Source of the DNA: Acidobacteriota bacterium
GTDB taxonomy: Bacteria > Acidobacteriota > Terriglobia > Acidiferrales > UBA7541
Assembly: GCA_013289695.1 (NCBI GenBank)
Contig: JABCZK010000008.1
Span: 62,001 to 126,000, forward strand
Length of the DNA: 64,000 nucleotides
Reading direction: 5' to 3'
Part shown: positions 27,046-37,551 of the stretch, piece by piece
Position numbering within the stretch: the stretch's first letter is position 1
How the letters are laid out: each line of letters starts with the position of its first letter
Made by a program: the position numbers and the translations under genes
The notes under the pieces: generated by a model
Databases searched by the model: none
Seen by the model: only the letters and a program-made list of their open reading frames with translations
Told to the model about the DNA's origin: nothing

Positions 27046-30000
27046 CTAGAACAGGAACTTCAATCCGAACTGCATCACGCGCGGGCTCTCGCGAACTTTC
27101 AGTACCTGGCCGAACGTCGAATCCGTGAAGTTTCCATCCGGATTGTTGAATTGCGTGTGATTCCACGCGTTGTAAAATTCGGCGCGGAACTCTGTGTTCC
27201 ATCGTTCGTTGATCGGCGTTTTCTTCGAGATCACCAAGTCAGTGTTATTAATGGGAGCGCCGCAGCACAACGCGTGCGGCACGTTGCCGAATGTTCCGGG
27301 ATTGGAATCCGAAAAGTTCCCGACGACGTACTGATGACTGGGGTTGTTGTTCGATGGCCCGTTCTTCGGACTCATGAACGTGATCGGACCGGTGACTTGC
27401 GGCGTGTTGGCGCCTTCGAAGAAAAGGCTGCTCTCGAGTTCAGAATCGTTCTGGTCCTGAACACGTATGGGGAATCCGCTCTGGTAAGTGATGATCGCTG
27501 ACGCGCCCCAGCCGTTCGCAACTTTCCCTTTCACACCTTCGTATTTCGGAATCGGCAAATCCCACACCGGGCTAAAGACGAAGCGGTTTTTCGCGTCCAG
27601 CAGGGAAAGGCCGCGGGTGGCATTGAAGTTGAGCGGGTTCAACTCATTTTCAAAGGAGGCGCCCTGGTCAATCGCCTTGCTGAACGTGTAGGAAGCCTGG
27701 AACAGGAGGCCGTGAGAGTAATTCTTCTCCACGGAGATTTGCAAACCGTTGTAATTGGAATTGGCGATGGTGTCTTCAGCGAAAATGTTACTGAAAACGG
27801 CCACACCGTCTGACGGACAACCGGTAAAGAGGGAACCACTCAGGGGCTGACAATTTGGCGACGAGTACTTGCGCAGACCGTCGAGCGTGACGCCATTGGG
27901 GCCGATCGTCGTTCCTGCCGGGATGCAAGTGCTTCCGCCTGGCGCTGCGTTGTAGGGCAATGTGAGACCACTGCACGTAGTGGGCGGAGTTCCGGGCGCC
28001 GCCGTGTACTGGGGGATCACCGTGCCGGGCTGAATGAAATACTCGGAATCGGATCCGAACGGCCCGCATGGTGGCGTGCCGGCCTGCGGCGGAGGCCCCC
28101 CTGGGAAAGACAGTACGCTTCCCGCCGGAAGATTGTTCAACCCAAGGCAGGTCTCCGCATGGCCGAAGTTCAGGTCGTAGGAGGCCAACAGATGGTGCGC
28201 CTGTGTTCCAACATAAGACACACGCAGCAGCATGTCCTTCGTCAACTGGCGCTCAATGGTCAAATTGTACTGCTCGGCATACTGCGACTTCAGATTGGGC
28301 TGAAATTCGCCGAAGTAAATCGAACTGCGGAAGTTTGACCAATCCACGCATCCCGGCGGGCCACCCGGCTCCACGGCGCACGGAGTCTGCGGAGTCTGGT
28401 TAATCACGCCACCAAACGGGTTGGGTACCGGCACGCCAGCTTGCGTAAGGTACGGCAGATTGAATTGTGGATCGGAGACAAAGGAACTGCCACCGAACGG
28501 TGGCTCGGCGCTGAACTGTTCGAGAACGAGTTGTTCGATTGGATTGTAGAAAAGTCCGAAACCCGCACGAACGCTGGTCTTGCCCGGCCCACCAGTCAGC
28601 TTGGCTAGCCATCCGTCAGTCGCATCTGGACTCCAGGCCAATCCGATACGCGGCGCAAAACCCTTGTAGTAGGTAGAAGTGAGGCCGCGTGGCACGCCCT
28701 TATCACCGGGGAATACCAAGCCCAGAGGAAACACGGCGTTGTTTCCGTTCGTGGTGTTCTGGCCGCAGTCACCTGGGGTCAAGCCCAGCGCGGCGGCATT
28801 AGCGGCCGAGAGAACGCATGGGTATTGCGTCGTGGCCTGTCCCGGACGAAAAGTTTGCAGCCGGTTCCCCGTATCGTAATAAGGAGTATTCAGTTCCCAG
28901 CGCAGGCCGTAATTCAGCGTCAAGTTAGACTTTAGCTTGTAACTATCTTGCGCGAAAAGATAAAGCGCGGTGTTGCGCAAGTCCTCGCGCTGGGCTGCGC
29001 CTTGCGTGTACGAGGTTGGCGCACCCAGAAAATAATTTGGATACGAAGGAAAGCCAGGGTCCGACTGAATCTCGTCCGCGGTAGCCTGGCTCGTGATGGT
29101 GTATTCACCGCTTACGTCGAAATACAGGAATTGATCGAAGCGCTGCCGGCGGACGTCCACACCGAACTTGGTAGTGTGCTTGCCGAAGATCTTGGTGTAA
29201 TTGTCCGTCCATTGGAAAGTGTTGCCGGTTTGCGGCAGCTCGCCTTCGAAGTTGTTGCCGAGCGCGAATCCACCGGATACGTTCACGTACGGAACGCCCA
29301 CGCGGCCCGGAAGATCCGTGGTGATGCCCGCGGAAACATTGGCCGGATCGCTAAAGCAATTCGCGGGCGCAACGGCCGCGCCGCAAGAATCCTGCACGCT
29401 CGCTAGCGTGTGCACCGGGTGGTTGTTGGTTTGTTGCCCTTCGCGGAAATAATTGAACCGGAACTCATTGACAGCCGTGGAACTCAGCGTCCAGGTGTGG
29501 CTGAGATTCCATTGCTGGACGCGCGTGCCAAAAAGCGCTCCGAAGCCGGGGATGTTGCCGCCGGCGCCTTGGAAGCTGGATATTGGTTGGGCGTTGGCAT
29601 CGTTCTCAAAATAATAGTAGGCGCTGAATTGCTGATTGCCGGTGATTTTGTGGTCGAATCGAACCGTAAACTGATTATTGTCGGCGGTCGAGGCCGGGAC
29701 AGCGGAAAACGATCCAGTCCCCAGCGGTGCGATGTTGTTGTTGTAGAGCGCGAGGGCAGTGGGATCGAAGCACTGCGTGGGAATGTGGTTGTTGGGAAAG
29801 AGGCTAGCGTACTGGGCACCCACCGCAATCGGACCCCCCACCGCTGCGGAGCAGCCTGGTCGGGAGTTCAGCAGGTCAGCAAACGCCTGATCGTTTACAG
29901 CGCCTTGAAATGTCGCCGCTGGTCCGTTCAGCGCGGTGACTTCGGAGAAATCACCGCCCGCCTCGGCGGTCGTGGGCAGCAGCACGGTGCCGGTTGAAAT

Positions 30001-30927
30001 GCCTTGTGTTAGCCGATTGCCCTCGTAAGAGCCAAATATGAATGTCTTGTCCTTCTTGATCGGACCGCCGAGTGTGGCGCCAAACTGATTTTGTTTGTAG
30101 GGAGCGATCGAACTGTCGAAATAGCCGCGGGTGTTCAACGCATCGTTGCGCAGGAAGTCATAAAAGTCGCCGTGAACGCTATTCGTTCCAGACTTGGTGA
30201 CGACGTTCACTACGGAACCAGAGTTACGGCCATACTCGGCGTCAAAAGTATTCGTGAGCACGCGAAACTCTTCGATGGCGTCCGGAGAAGGCTGAATCGC
30301 CGGCGCGTTGACGAAAATGTCGTTGCCGTCTCCCCCGTTGACCATGTAGTTGTTCGCGCGACCGCGACCGCCGTTCACCGACACGGCTCCGACGTTGTCG
30401 CTGCCCGCGAAGAGGTCCGCGCCGAGCTGCGATTGCACGCCGGGCTGGAGTTGCAGCAGCGCGTAGGCGCTTCTGGAGTTCAGGGGAAGTTCACGAATGG
30501 ATTGATCGGTCATCACCGCGCCTAGCTGTGTGCTGGTGGTCTCCACCTGCGTGGCGTTAGCCTCTACGGTGACGGTGTCGTTCGCTCTGCCGATCTGCAG
30601 GGTGACGGTGACGAAGTTGACGTGGCCGATGGATACCACAACACCCTTGACGATGAACTTCTTGAATCCCTGAGCATCCGCGCTCAGGTCATAGTTTCCG
30701 ACGGACAATTCGGGAATATCGAACGCGCCGTCCTTGTCGGAGGTGACCGACCGCTGCGAATCCGTGCCGGTGAGCGTTGCGGTGATCGTCGCTCCGGGTA
30801 CCACGGCGCCTGATGGATCGTTCACGATTCCGCGAATCGAGCCGTTAGTTTGCCCCCAGGCCGCGCCGCAACCGAACAGCCCAGCCAATGCCAATAGATA
30901 CACCCCCAACCGGCCTGTCGCTTTCAT
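27046..30927 (-). CDS. TonB-dependent outer membrane receptor, Oar-like, with carboxypeptidase-regulatory domain
   Basis: This 1293-residue protein has a signal peptide (MKATGRLGVYLLALAGLFGCGAAWGQ). An N-terminal CarboxypepD_reg beta-sandwich follows (GSIRGIVNDPSGAVVPGATI..., about 28-110), then a plug region (VNGGRGRANNYMVNGGDGNDIF and the YGRNSGSVVNVVTKSGTN strand). A very long beta-barrel ends in an aromatic residue (QFGLKFLF). Such Oar-type proteins are expanded in Acidobacteriota and take up large substrates with TonB energy. It lies in the amine island, opposite the MerR-XRE-cupin regulator. The ATG at 30927 follows GGAGCGGCG. The ligand cannot be read; peptides or glycans are as likely as amines. 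Confidence 0.92.
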   Translation of the reverse strand: MKATGRLGVYLLALAGLFGCGAAWGQTNGSIRGIVNDPSGAVVPGATITATLTGTDSQRSVTSDKDGAFDIPELSVGNYDLSADAQGFKKFIVKGVVVSIGHVNFVTVTLQIGRANDTVTVEANATQVETTSTQLGAVMTDQSIRELPLNSRSAYALLQLQPGVQSQLGADLFAGSDNVGAVSVNGGRGRANNYMVNGGDGNDIFVNAPAIQPSPDAIEEFRVLTNTFDAEYGRNSGSVVNVVTKSGTNSVHGDFYDFLRNDALNTRGYFDSSIAPYKQNQFGATLGGPIKKDKTFIFGSYEGNRLTQGISTGTVLLPTTAEAGGDFSEVTALNGPAATFQGAVNDQAFADLLNSRPGCSAAVGGPIAVGAQYASLFPNNHIPTQCFDPTALALYNNNIAPLGTGSFSAVPASTADNNQFTVRFDHKITGNQQFSAYYYFENDANAQPISSFQGAGGNIPGFGALFGTRVQQWNLSHTWTLSSTAVNEFRFNYFREGQQTNNHPVHTLASVQDSCGAAVAPANCFSDPANVSAGITTDLPGRVGVPYVNVSGGFALGNNFEGELPQTGNTFQWTDNYTKIFGKHTTKFGVDVRRQRFDQFLYFDVSGEYTITSQATADEIQSDPGFPSYPNYFLGAPTSYTQGAAQREDLRNTALYLFAQDSYKLKSNLTLNYGLRWELNTPYYDTGNRLQTFRPGQATTQYPCVLSAANAAALGLTPGDCGQNTTNGNNAVFPLGLVFPGDKGVPRGLTSTYYKGFAPRIGLAWSPDATDGWLAKLTGGPGKTSVRAGFGLFYNPIEQLVLEQFSAEPPFGGSSFVSDPQFNLPYLTQAGVPVPNPFGGVINQTPQTPCAVEPGGPPGCVDWSNFRSSIYFGEFQPNLKSQYAEQYNLTIERQLTKDMLLRVSYVGTQAHHLLASYDLNFGHAETCLGLNNLPAGSVLSFPGGPPPQAGTPPCGPFGSDSEYFIQPGTVIPQYTAAPGTPPTTCSGLTLPYNAAPGGSTCIPAGTTIGPNGVTLDGLRKYSSPNCQPLSGSLFTGCPSDGVAVFSNIFAEDTIANSNYNGLQISVEKNYSHGLLFQASYTFSKAIDQGASFENELNPLNFNATRGLSLLDAKNRFVFSPVWDLPIPKYEGVKGKVANGWGASAIITYQSGFPIRVQDQNDSELESSLFFEGANTPQVTGPITFMSPKNGPSNNNPSHQYVVGNFSDSNPGTFGNVPHALCCGAPINNTDLVISKKTPINERWNTEFRAEFYNAWNHTQFNNPDGNFTDSTFGQVLKVRESPRVMQFGLKFLF

Positions 30928-31070
30928 CGCCGCTCCTTTGAAAAAAGCTGGCGCCACCCCCACCCCCCAGGCGCCTAACTTTGAGTTTTTCGGTTGCAGC
31001 TTGCGAAACAACCTTACTATAATTCGGGAACGTTAGAAGAAGGTCGGCGGGTTGTCAAGGGGAAACTGTT
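30928..31070. promoter_or_regulatory. Divergent promoter region between the TonB receptor and the MerR-XRE-cupin regulator
   Basis: The 143-bp spacer serves two genes reading apart. On the plus strand a candidate promoter is TTGCAG (30994-30999), 18 bases, TATAAT (31018-31023). On the minus strand a candidate is TTGACA (31058-31053), 17 bases, TAACGT (31035-31030). The two overlap, so a bound regulator could control both. The regulator is expected to bind here, but no convincing operator palindrome was found. Confidence 0.4.
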
Positions 31071-31907
31071 TTGGCGAGCTCTCAGACTCGGACGCGCCCG
31101 GCGAAGACTGTGCGCGCCCAGGAATTCTTGCGCATCAGCGATGTGGCGCGCGCCGTCGGCGTGTCGCCGTCCATTTTGCGGACGTGGGAAAACCTCGGAC
31201 TGGTCACACCGCAGCGCACTCACAGCCATTATCGTCTCTATACGCAGGCGGACGTGCGCATTCTGAAACGAGCGCAATATCTGCGCCGCGTGCGCGGGCT
31301 GAACGCTCCAGCCATCGTGCATCTGCTGAAGCGCGAGGGCGTGCTGCCTCCCGCGGGTGTGCGGCTCAAGGCCGATCCGATCGGGCCACGCCTGCGGCGC
31401 ATGCGTCTGCGCAACGGGTATTCGCTTTCCAAAGTGGCGCGCGCCGCGGGTGTGTCGGTGGGATTCCTCAGCGCCTTGGAACGCGCGCAGATGACGGCTT
31501 CGGTGGCAACATTGCGACGCATTGCGCGTTTTTATCGCATGAATATTCTCGCGCTGTTTGATCCGTCCAACTCTAATCCCGGCCGCGTGCGGCCTGCGGA
31601 TCGTAAGGTGCTCGATGCCGGTCCCGGCGTACGCATGGAATTGCTCGCATGGGGCAATACGCTGATGGAGCCGCATCTGTTCCGCATCGCGCCGTCGTCC
31701 GGCAGCGGCGAATCATACGCACACGACGGCGAGGAATTTTTGTACATTCTGAAAGGCAGGCTGGAAATTTCCCTGGCGGATGGCGCGCGGCAACTGCTGC
31801 AGGAAGGCGATAGCTTTTATTTTGAAAGCAACAATGCGCATGGCTGGAAGAATCCCGGGAAAAAGGAAACGCTGGTTCTGTGGATTAATACGCCCCCTAC
31901 GTTTTGA
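31071..31907 (+). CDS. Three-domain transcriptional regulator: MerR HTH + XRE HTH + cupin
   Basis: This 278-residue protein contains two DNA-binding modules and a sensor. A MerR-type winged helix covers about 19-88 (FLRISDVARAVGVSPSILRTWENLGLVTPQR). An XRE/HTH_3 helix-turn-helix covers about 105-164 (GYSLSKVARAAGVSVGFLSALER). A C-terminal cupin covers about 200-275 (HDGEEFLYILKGRLEISLADG). The last two together equal the HTH-cupin layout of PuuR, the putrescine-operon repressor, so the ligand here may be an amine. It uses a TTG start after AAGGGGA. It stands just before potDABC and opposite the TonB receptor gene. The additional MerR domain is uncommon. Confidence 0.85.
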   Translation: MASSQTRTRPAKTVRAQEFLRISDVARAVGVSPSILRTWENLGLVTPQRTHSHYRLYTQADVRILKRAQYLRRVRGLNAPAIVHLLKREGVLPPAGVRLKADPIGPRLRRMRLRNGYSLSKVARAAGVSVGFLSALERAQMTASVATLRRIARFYRMNILALFDPSNSNPGRVRPADRKVLDAGPGVRMELLAWGNTLMEPHLFRIAPSSGSGESYAHDGEEFLYILKGRLEISLADGARQLLQEGDSFYFESNNAHGWKNPGKKETLVLWINTPPTF

Positions 31908-32016
31908 TCTGCGTTCGCGGCGATGGATGCAATAAACGGTGGCAACTCATTTGAACGTTGAATCTTCACGGCGTCGCAGTTCCCTGCAATTCGAGCGCGC
32001 CAGCGGGAGCAGACCA

Positions 32017-33095
32017 GTGAGCGACAGAAAACGCACACCCGGAATTGTTTGGCTCGGCGTGCTTGCGGCGATTGTTGTTCTGACGGCTGGCGGTTGCGCG
32101 AAGAAGACGCCTGCGCTGAGCCTGCTCGTCTGGGAGGGTTACGCCGATCCCTCCTACGTGCGCGCGTTTGAAGAATCGCATCACTGCAAGATCAGCGCTT
32201 CGTATATGGGCTCGAGCGACGAGCTCGTCGCCAAACTGCGCGGTGGCAGCGCCAGCAATTACGACGTGATATCGCCTTCGAGCGACGTCGCGACGATGAT
32301 TGCTGCCGCAGGACTGGCCGCTCCGCTCGATCTTTCGAAGTTGCCAGCCTACCCGCGGCTATCGGAACGCCTTCGCACCATGCCGCTCGTCCGCGTGAAT
32401 GGCAACGTGTACGGCGTGCCGTTCACGTGGGGGCCGAATCCCCTGCTCTACGACACCACTTATTTCGCGAAGCCGCCCGACAGCTGGGCCGTGCTGTGGG
32501 ACCCGAAGCTCAAAGGGAAAATCTCCGCGTGGGACGAGCTTTCGACGATGTACATGGCCGCGCAGGTGCTCGGATATGACAAGCCGGACCCCAACCACAT
32601 CTACAATCTGAGCGACGGCGAACTGGACAACGTGCGCAAGAAGTTGATCGAGCTGAAACCGAACATCCGCAAGTTCTGGTCCACGGGCGGCGAGCTGACG
32701 AATCTATTTGAAAATCACGAAATCGTGGCGGCCATGGGCTGGCCGCTCACCACCAACCAGCTGCGCGCGGCCGGCTTTCCGATTGGCGAGACCATCCCGA
32801 AGGAAAACACTACCGGATGGATCGACCATCTGATGATCACCACCGCGAGCGAGCACAAAGACCTCGCCACAGAATTTCTGGAATACATGATCGAAGCGAA
32901 GACACAAAAAATGGTGACCGACGTTACCGGATACGATCCCGCCAATTCGCACGCGGCGGAGTTCATGACCGACGAGCAGAGAAAAACGCTGCATCTGGAC
33001 AACGTGGACGAATATATGACACGCATTTATTTCTGGCAGAACGTTCCGCGCCGCGACAAGTACAACGAAATCTGGAACGAAATAAAGGCGGCGCA

Positions 33096-33099
<4 letters not shown>
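32017..33099 (+). CDS. potD: Spermidine/putrescine ABC transporter substrate-binding lipoprotein
   Basis: This protein of about 360 residues begins at a GTG after GGGAG and has a lipoprotein signal ending VVLTAGGC (Cys27). It then shows the PotD/PotF fold: LLVWEGYADPSYVRAFEESHHCKI, VISPSSDVATMIAAAGLAAPLDLSKLP and YGVPFTWGPNPLLYDT, a polyamine-binding segment. Its partners follow immediately. It delivers spermidine or putrescine to PotB/PotC. An upstream GTG at 31939 would give 26 more residues and spoil the compact signal peptide. The stop overlaps the potA start. Exact polyamine preference is not predictable. Confidence 0.92.
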
Positions 33100-34211
<1,112 letters not shown>

Positions 34212-34213
34212 CC

Positions 34214-35062
34214 ATGTACTCGCGCGCGTACAAAGCCGGCGTGACGATTCCTCCACTCCTGTGGGTCTCAGTGTTTCTCCTGGTGCCCTACGCGATTCTG
34301 TTTTGCTATAGCTTCTGGTCCGTCTCTCCCGCGCAAGTGATCGTGCACAATTGGAATTTGCAGAATTATCTTCAGCTCGCGCGCAATCCGATTTATCTGC
34401 AAGTTCTCTTTCGCTCGATGCGCATCGCGGCTTCCGTCACCGTCTTCGCGTTGCTGCTCGGCTATCCGCTGGCGTACTACCTGTCGTTCCACGCGGCCAA
34501 GCGCAAGGATCTGCTCTACCAGCTTGTGATCATCCCGCTGTGGGCGAGCTACCTGGTTCGCGGGTACGCCTGGAAGACGATCCTGGGCAGCGATGGCGTC
34601 CTGAACGGATTCCTGCAATATCTGCACATCACGCATAAACCGGTGGAGTTTTTTCTGTACAGCCCCTTCGCGGTGATCATTACTCTGACGCACATCTACA
34701 CGCCGTTCACGCTGCTGCCGATCTACGCCTCGCTCGAACATATTCCGCGCAATCTCGTAGAGGCTTCGCACGATTTGGGATCTTCGCCCTGGTCCACGTT
34801 TCGCCGCGTGATTCTGCCGCTCTCGCTTCCGGGGGCTCTGGCCGGCGCCACGTTCGCTTTCGTGCTGACGCTGGGAGATTTCCTGGCGCCGTTGCTGGTC
34901 GGCGGTCCTAGCGGGGTCATGATTTCGAATGTGGTGGTAAGCTTGTTCGGCGCGGCTTACAACTGGCCGCTGGGCGCCGCGATTTCGTTCTGCATGATGC
35001 TGCTCGTTGTGACGCTGCTGTTCGTCACGGAGCGCCTGGAAAAAAGGCTGGCGGTTTCGTGA
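34214..35062 (+). CDS. potB: Spermidine/putrescine ABC transporter permease, subunit 1
   Basis: This 282-residue protein has six transmembrane helices and the cytoplasmic EAA loop EASHDLGSSPWSTFRRVILPLSLPG that docks to the ATPase. Its start lies two bases after the potA stop, and its stop overlaps the GTG of the next permease. With potC it forms the translocation channel. Size and order match PotB of E. coli. Confidence 0.93.
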   Translation: MYSRAYKAGVTIPPLLWVSVFLLVPYAILFCYSFWSVSPAQVIVHNWNLQNYLQLARNPIYLQVLFRSMRIAASVTVFALLLGYPLAYYLSFHAAKRKDLLYQLVIIPLWASYLVRGYAWKTILGSDGVLNGFLQYLHITHKPVEFFLYSPFAVIITLTHIYTPFTLLPIYASLEHIPRNLVEASHDLGSSPWSTFRRVILPLSLPGALAGATFAFVLTLGDFLAPLLVGGPSGVMISNVVVSLFGAAYNWPLGAAISFCMMLLVVTLLFVTERLEKRLAVS

Positions 35063-35904
35063 AGGGCGGATTCCAGTCCCGGCGCGCGCCTTTGCTCGGC
35101 GCCTATGCGTTTCTCGTGTATGCGTTCCTTTATTTTCCCATTATCGTTCTCGTGGTGTATTCGTTCAACGGCTTCGGAGTGGGCGGATTCCCTCCCGCGA
35201 ATTGGACTTTGGACTGGTATCGCCAGTTGTTTACGGACGGCGCGCTGTGGGATGCGGTACTGAACAGCGTGATCGTCGCCGCGGTGGCTGTCGCAATTGC
35301 GCTCGGCCTGGGTTTGCCGGCCGCGCTCGCGCTGGACCGCACGGATTTTCCCGGCAAGGCGCTCTTCCGCCGATTGGTGCTGCTCCCGCTGATTCTGCCA
35401 GGCATCATTACCGGACTTTCCTTGTTGATGTTGTTCGTCGCTGTCGGCATGAAACTCAGCCTGGTAACGATCACGCTGGGCCACGGCACCGCGTTGATTT
35501 CGGTAGCTACCACGGAAATCTTTGCGGGACTGCAGAAGCTCGAGCGCGCGCAGGAAGAAGCTTCGCTCGATCTGGGCGCGAATCACTGGAAGACGTTTTG
35601 GCGCGTCACCCTGCCCAACCTGCGCGTTTCGCTGATTGCCGCGGGCCTGTTGATTTTCACGCTCTCGCTCGATGAAATCGCCGTCAGTTTTTTCCTAATT
35701 GGCCGCGACAATACGCTGCCGCTGGAAATCTGGTCGCGCCTGCGCCGCGGCATCACTCCGGAAATCAACGCCATTTCCACGCTGATTTTGTTCTTTTCCA
35801 TTGGAATGATTTTGCTCTGGTACCGCCTGAGAACTCGTTTGCAGGGCGCTAAGGAATCCGCCGCGCCACTGGTTCCCGCCTCGATTGAAGGAGAAACCGC
35901 GTGA
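35059..35904 (+). CDS. potC: Spermidine/putrescine ABC transporter permease, subunit 2
   Basis: This 281-residue protein has six transmembrane helices and the EAA loop EEASLDLGANHWKTFWRVTLPNLR. The segment FNGFGVGGFPPANWTLDWYRQLF is typical of PotC-type subunits. A GTG start overlaps the potB stop (GTGA). Its own stop overlaps the next gene's GTG, an amine oxidase, which ties transport to oxidation in one transcript. Confidence 0.93.
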   Translation: MKGGFQSRRAPLLGAYAFLVYAFLYFPIIVLVVYSFNGFGVGGFPPANWTLDWYRQLFTDGALWDAVLNSVIVAAVAVAIALGLGLPAALALDRTDFPGKALFRRLVLLPLILPGIITGLSLLMLFVAVGMKLSLVTITLGHGTALISVATTEIFAGLQKLERAQEEASLDLGANHWKTFWRVTLPNLRVSLIAAGLLIFTLSLDEIAVSFFLIGRDNTLPLEIWSRLRRGITPEINAISTLILFFSIGMILLWYRLRTRLQGAKESAAPLVPASIEGETA

Positions 35905-37430
35905 CCGAAACGCGCAGGGATTTTTTGAAATTTGTCGTGGCCGGCTCGGTCGCCGCGGGATGTCCCGTAAATCTTTCGCTGCTCAATGTGGAAACCGGCC
36001 CGACGCCGCAACTCGACGGCGATCATTTTGCAATCTGCCATGAAGTGCGCGACGGCCAACCGTTCGATAAGCCGGCGGTATCCAGCCGGCACGATGTGGT
36101 GATCGTCGGCGGCGGCGTCAGCGGCCTGAGCGCCGCCTATTTTCTGCGCGGCCGCGATTTTTTGCTGCTCGAAAAAGAAACGCACTGGGGCGGGAACGCG
36201 TACCTGCAGGAATATCAAGGCCAAGCCTACGCCACCGGCTCCGCGTTTGATGAAAAGGACACGGCCAGCGAGCAACTCGCCCGCGAAATCGGCCTGGTCG
36301 AGTTGCCAATTAATTTTCCGGATCCCACCATCGTCGCAGGAAAATGGGTACCGGACACATGGCGCGGCGGATTGGATCAACTCCCCTACTCGGACTCCGT
36401 GCGCGAAAGCTTCAAGAAATTCCGCACGGAGTTTAAGGCGCTCGATCCCGATAAAAACGCGCAACAACTCGACAGCCTGCCGCTCTCGAACTATCTCAAG
36501 GGCTATGCACCCGAACTCAAGAAATGGTGGGACGCCTACGGCCTATCCAATTGGGGCGCGAATTCCGCTGACGCCTCCGCGCTCGTCGCCGTTGAAGATC
36601 TGCAATACATGTCCGCCGACGAGGACGTTCGCAGAACCTTGCCGGGCGGAAACGGCGCGCTCTCGCGCCAGCTGGCGACTACGCTAGAACCAAAATACGG
36701 CCAACAGATGATCGGCGACGCGACGATTGTTTCCCTGGACCCGCAAAAGGCCGAGGTGCACATCACCTACGTCCAAGCAGGCCAGCTGCGCACGGTCGCC
36801 GCGAAATACGTGATCATGGCCACGCCGAAATTCATCACCGCGCGCCTGATTTCAGGGCTTCCCGACGCGCAGCACGAAGCCATGATGTCGTTCCGTTACT
36901 GCCCCTATCCGGTGATCAACATGATTTTCGATAAGCCCATCTACAATCGCGCCTACGACACCTGGTGCCCCGGCAACTCCTTCACCGATTTTATCGTCGC
37001 GGATTGGGTGCTGCAGAAACAGCCGGGCTACGCGCAGAAAAATAATATTCTCACTTTCTACACGCCGATTTCGGAATTGCATCGCGACCGGCTGCTCACC
37101 GTGGATGGCTGCCAGAGAATCGCGGAAAAAGTACTCCAGGATTTTCAGAACCTCGCGCCCGAATTCAGCGCCGCCGAACCGATCGAGGTGCACATGTACC
37201 GCCGCGGGCATCCTATGTTTTTGCCCACGCCGGGGCTATTCACGAAAGTGATCCCCGTGGCGAACCAGCCATTTGGTCGGGTCGCTTTCGCCAATACCGA
37301 TTCGGTGGGGCCTGTTTCTGAAATTGGCGGAGCGGTGGAAGCGGCGCGTCACGCGGTAGAGTGGACGGAAAAGCAAATGGCTGCGCCGGCGCGTTCAACT
37401 GGAAAAGCCGCCGCAGGCGCACGAAAATAA
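35901..37430 (+). CDS. Tat-signal FAD-dependent amine oxidase, spermidine-dehydrogenase-like
   Basis: This 509-residue flavoprotein starts with a twin-arginine signal (TRRDFLKFVVAGSVAAG, Arg5-Arg6), so it is probably exported folded with FAD. A typical dinucleotide motif follows (VVIVGGGVSGLSAAYF, 66-81), then the FAD-covering stretch LLLEKETHWGGNAY and a C-terminal FAD segment (GRVAFANTDSVGPVSEIGGAVEAARHAV). The N-terminal layout (signal, short link with CHEVRDG, then the Rossmann motif) recalls spermidine dehydrogenase. Its GTG start overlaps potC, with GAAGGAG before it. A role in cleaving a polyamine is inferred from the operon; other amines are possible. Confidence 0.83.
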   Translation: MTETRRDFLKFVVAGSVAAGCPVNLSLLNVETGPTPQLDGDHFAICHEVRDGQPFDKPAVSSRHDVVIVGGGVSGLSAAYFLRGRDFLLLEKETHWGGNAYLQEYQGQAYATGSAFDEKDTASEQLAREIGLVELPINFPDPTIVAGKWVPDTWRGGLDQLPYSDSVRESFKKFRTEFKALDPDKNAQQLDSLPLSNYLKGYAPELKKWWDAYGLSNWGANSADASALVAVEDLQYMSADEDVRRTLPGGNGALSRQLATTLEPKYGQQMIGDATIVSLDPQKAEVHITYVQAGQLRTVAAKYVIMATPKFITARLISGLPDAQHEAMMSFRYCPYPVINMIFDKPIYNRAYDTWCPGNSFTDFIVADWVLQKQPGYAQKNNILTFYTPISELHRDRLLTVDGCQRIAEKVLQDFQNLAPEFSAAEPIEVHMYRRGHPMFLPTPGLFTKVIPVANQPFGRVAFANTDSVGPVSEIGGAVEAARHAVEWTEKQMAAPARSTGKAAAGARK

Positions 37431-37458
37431 TCTGATCCGCAAAATCCTCGCCACAACA

Positions 37459-37494
37459 AAAAAGGCATCCGGGGAGAGAGCCGGATGCCTTTTT
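37459..37494 (+). terminator. Rho-independent terminator of the pot-amine oxidase operon
   Basis: The stem AAAAGGCATCCGG (upstream) with CCGGATGCCTTTT (downstream) encloses the loop GGAGAGAG (37473-37480). The arms are 13-14 bp long and end in five T residues. It lies 28 bp past the amine oxidase stop and marks the end of the five-gene unit. Confidence 0.9.
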
Positions 37495-37551
37495 GAAATC
37501 TTCCCCGCCAGAGAAAGATTTAGTGGTCACGCGCTACGACAGCTGATCAAC

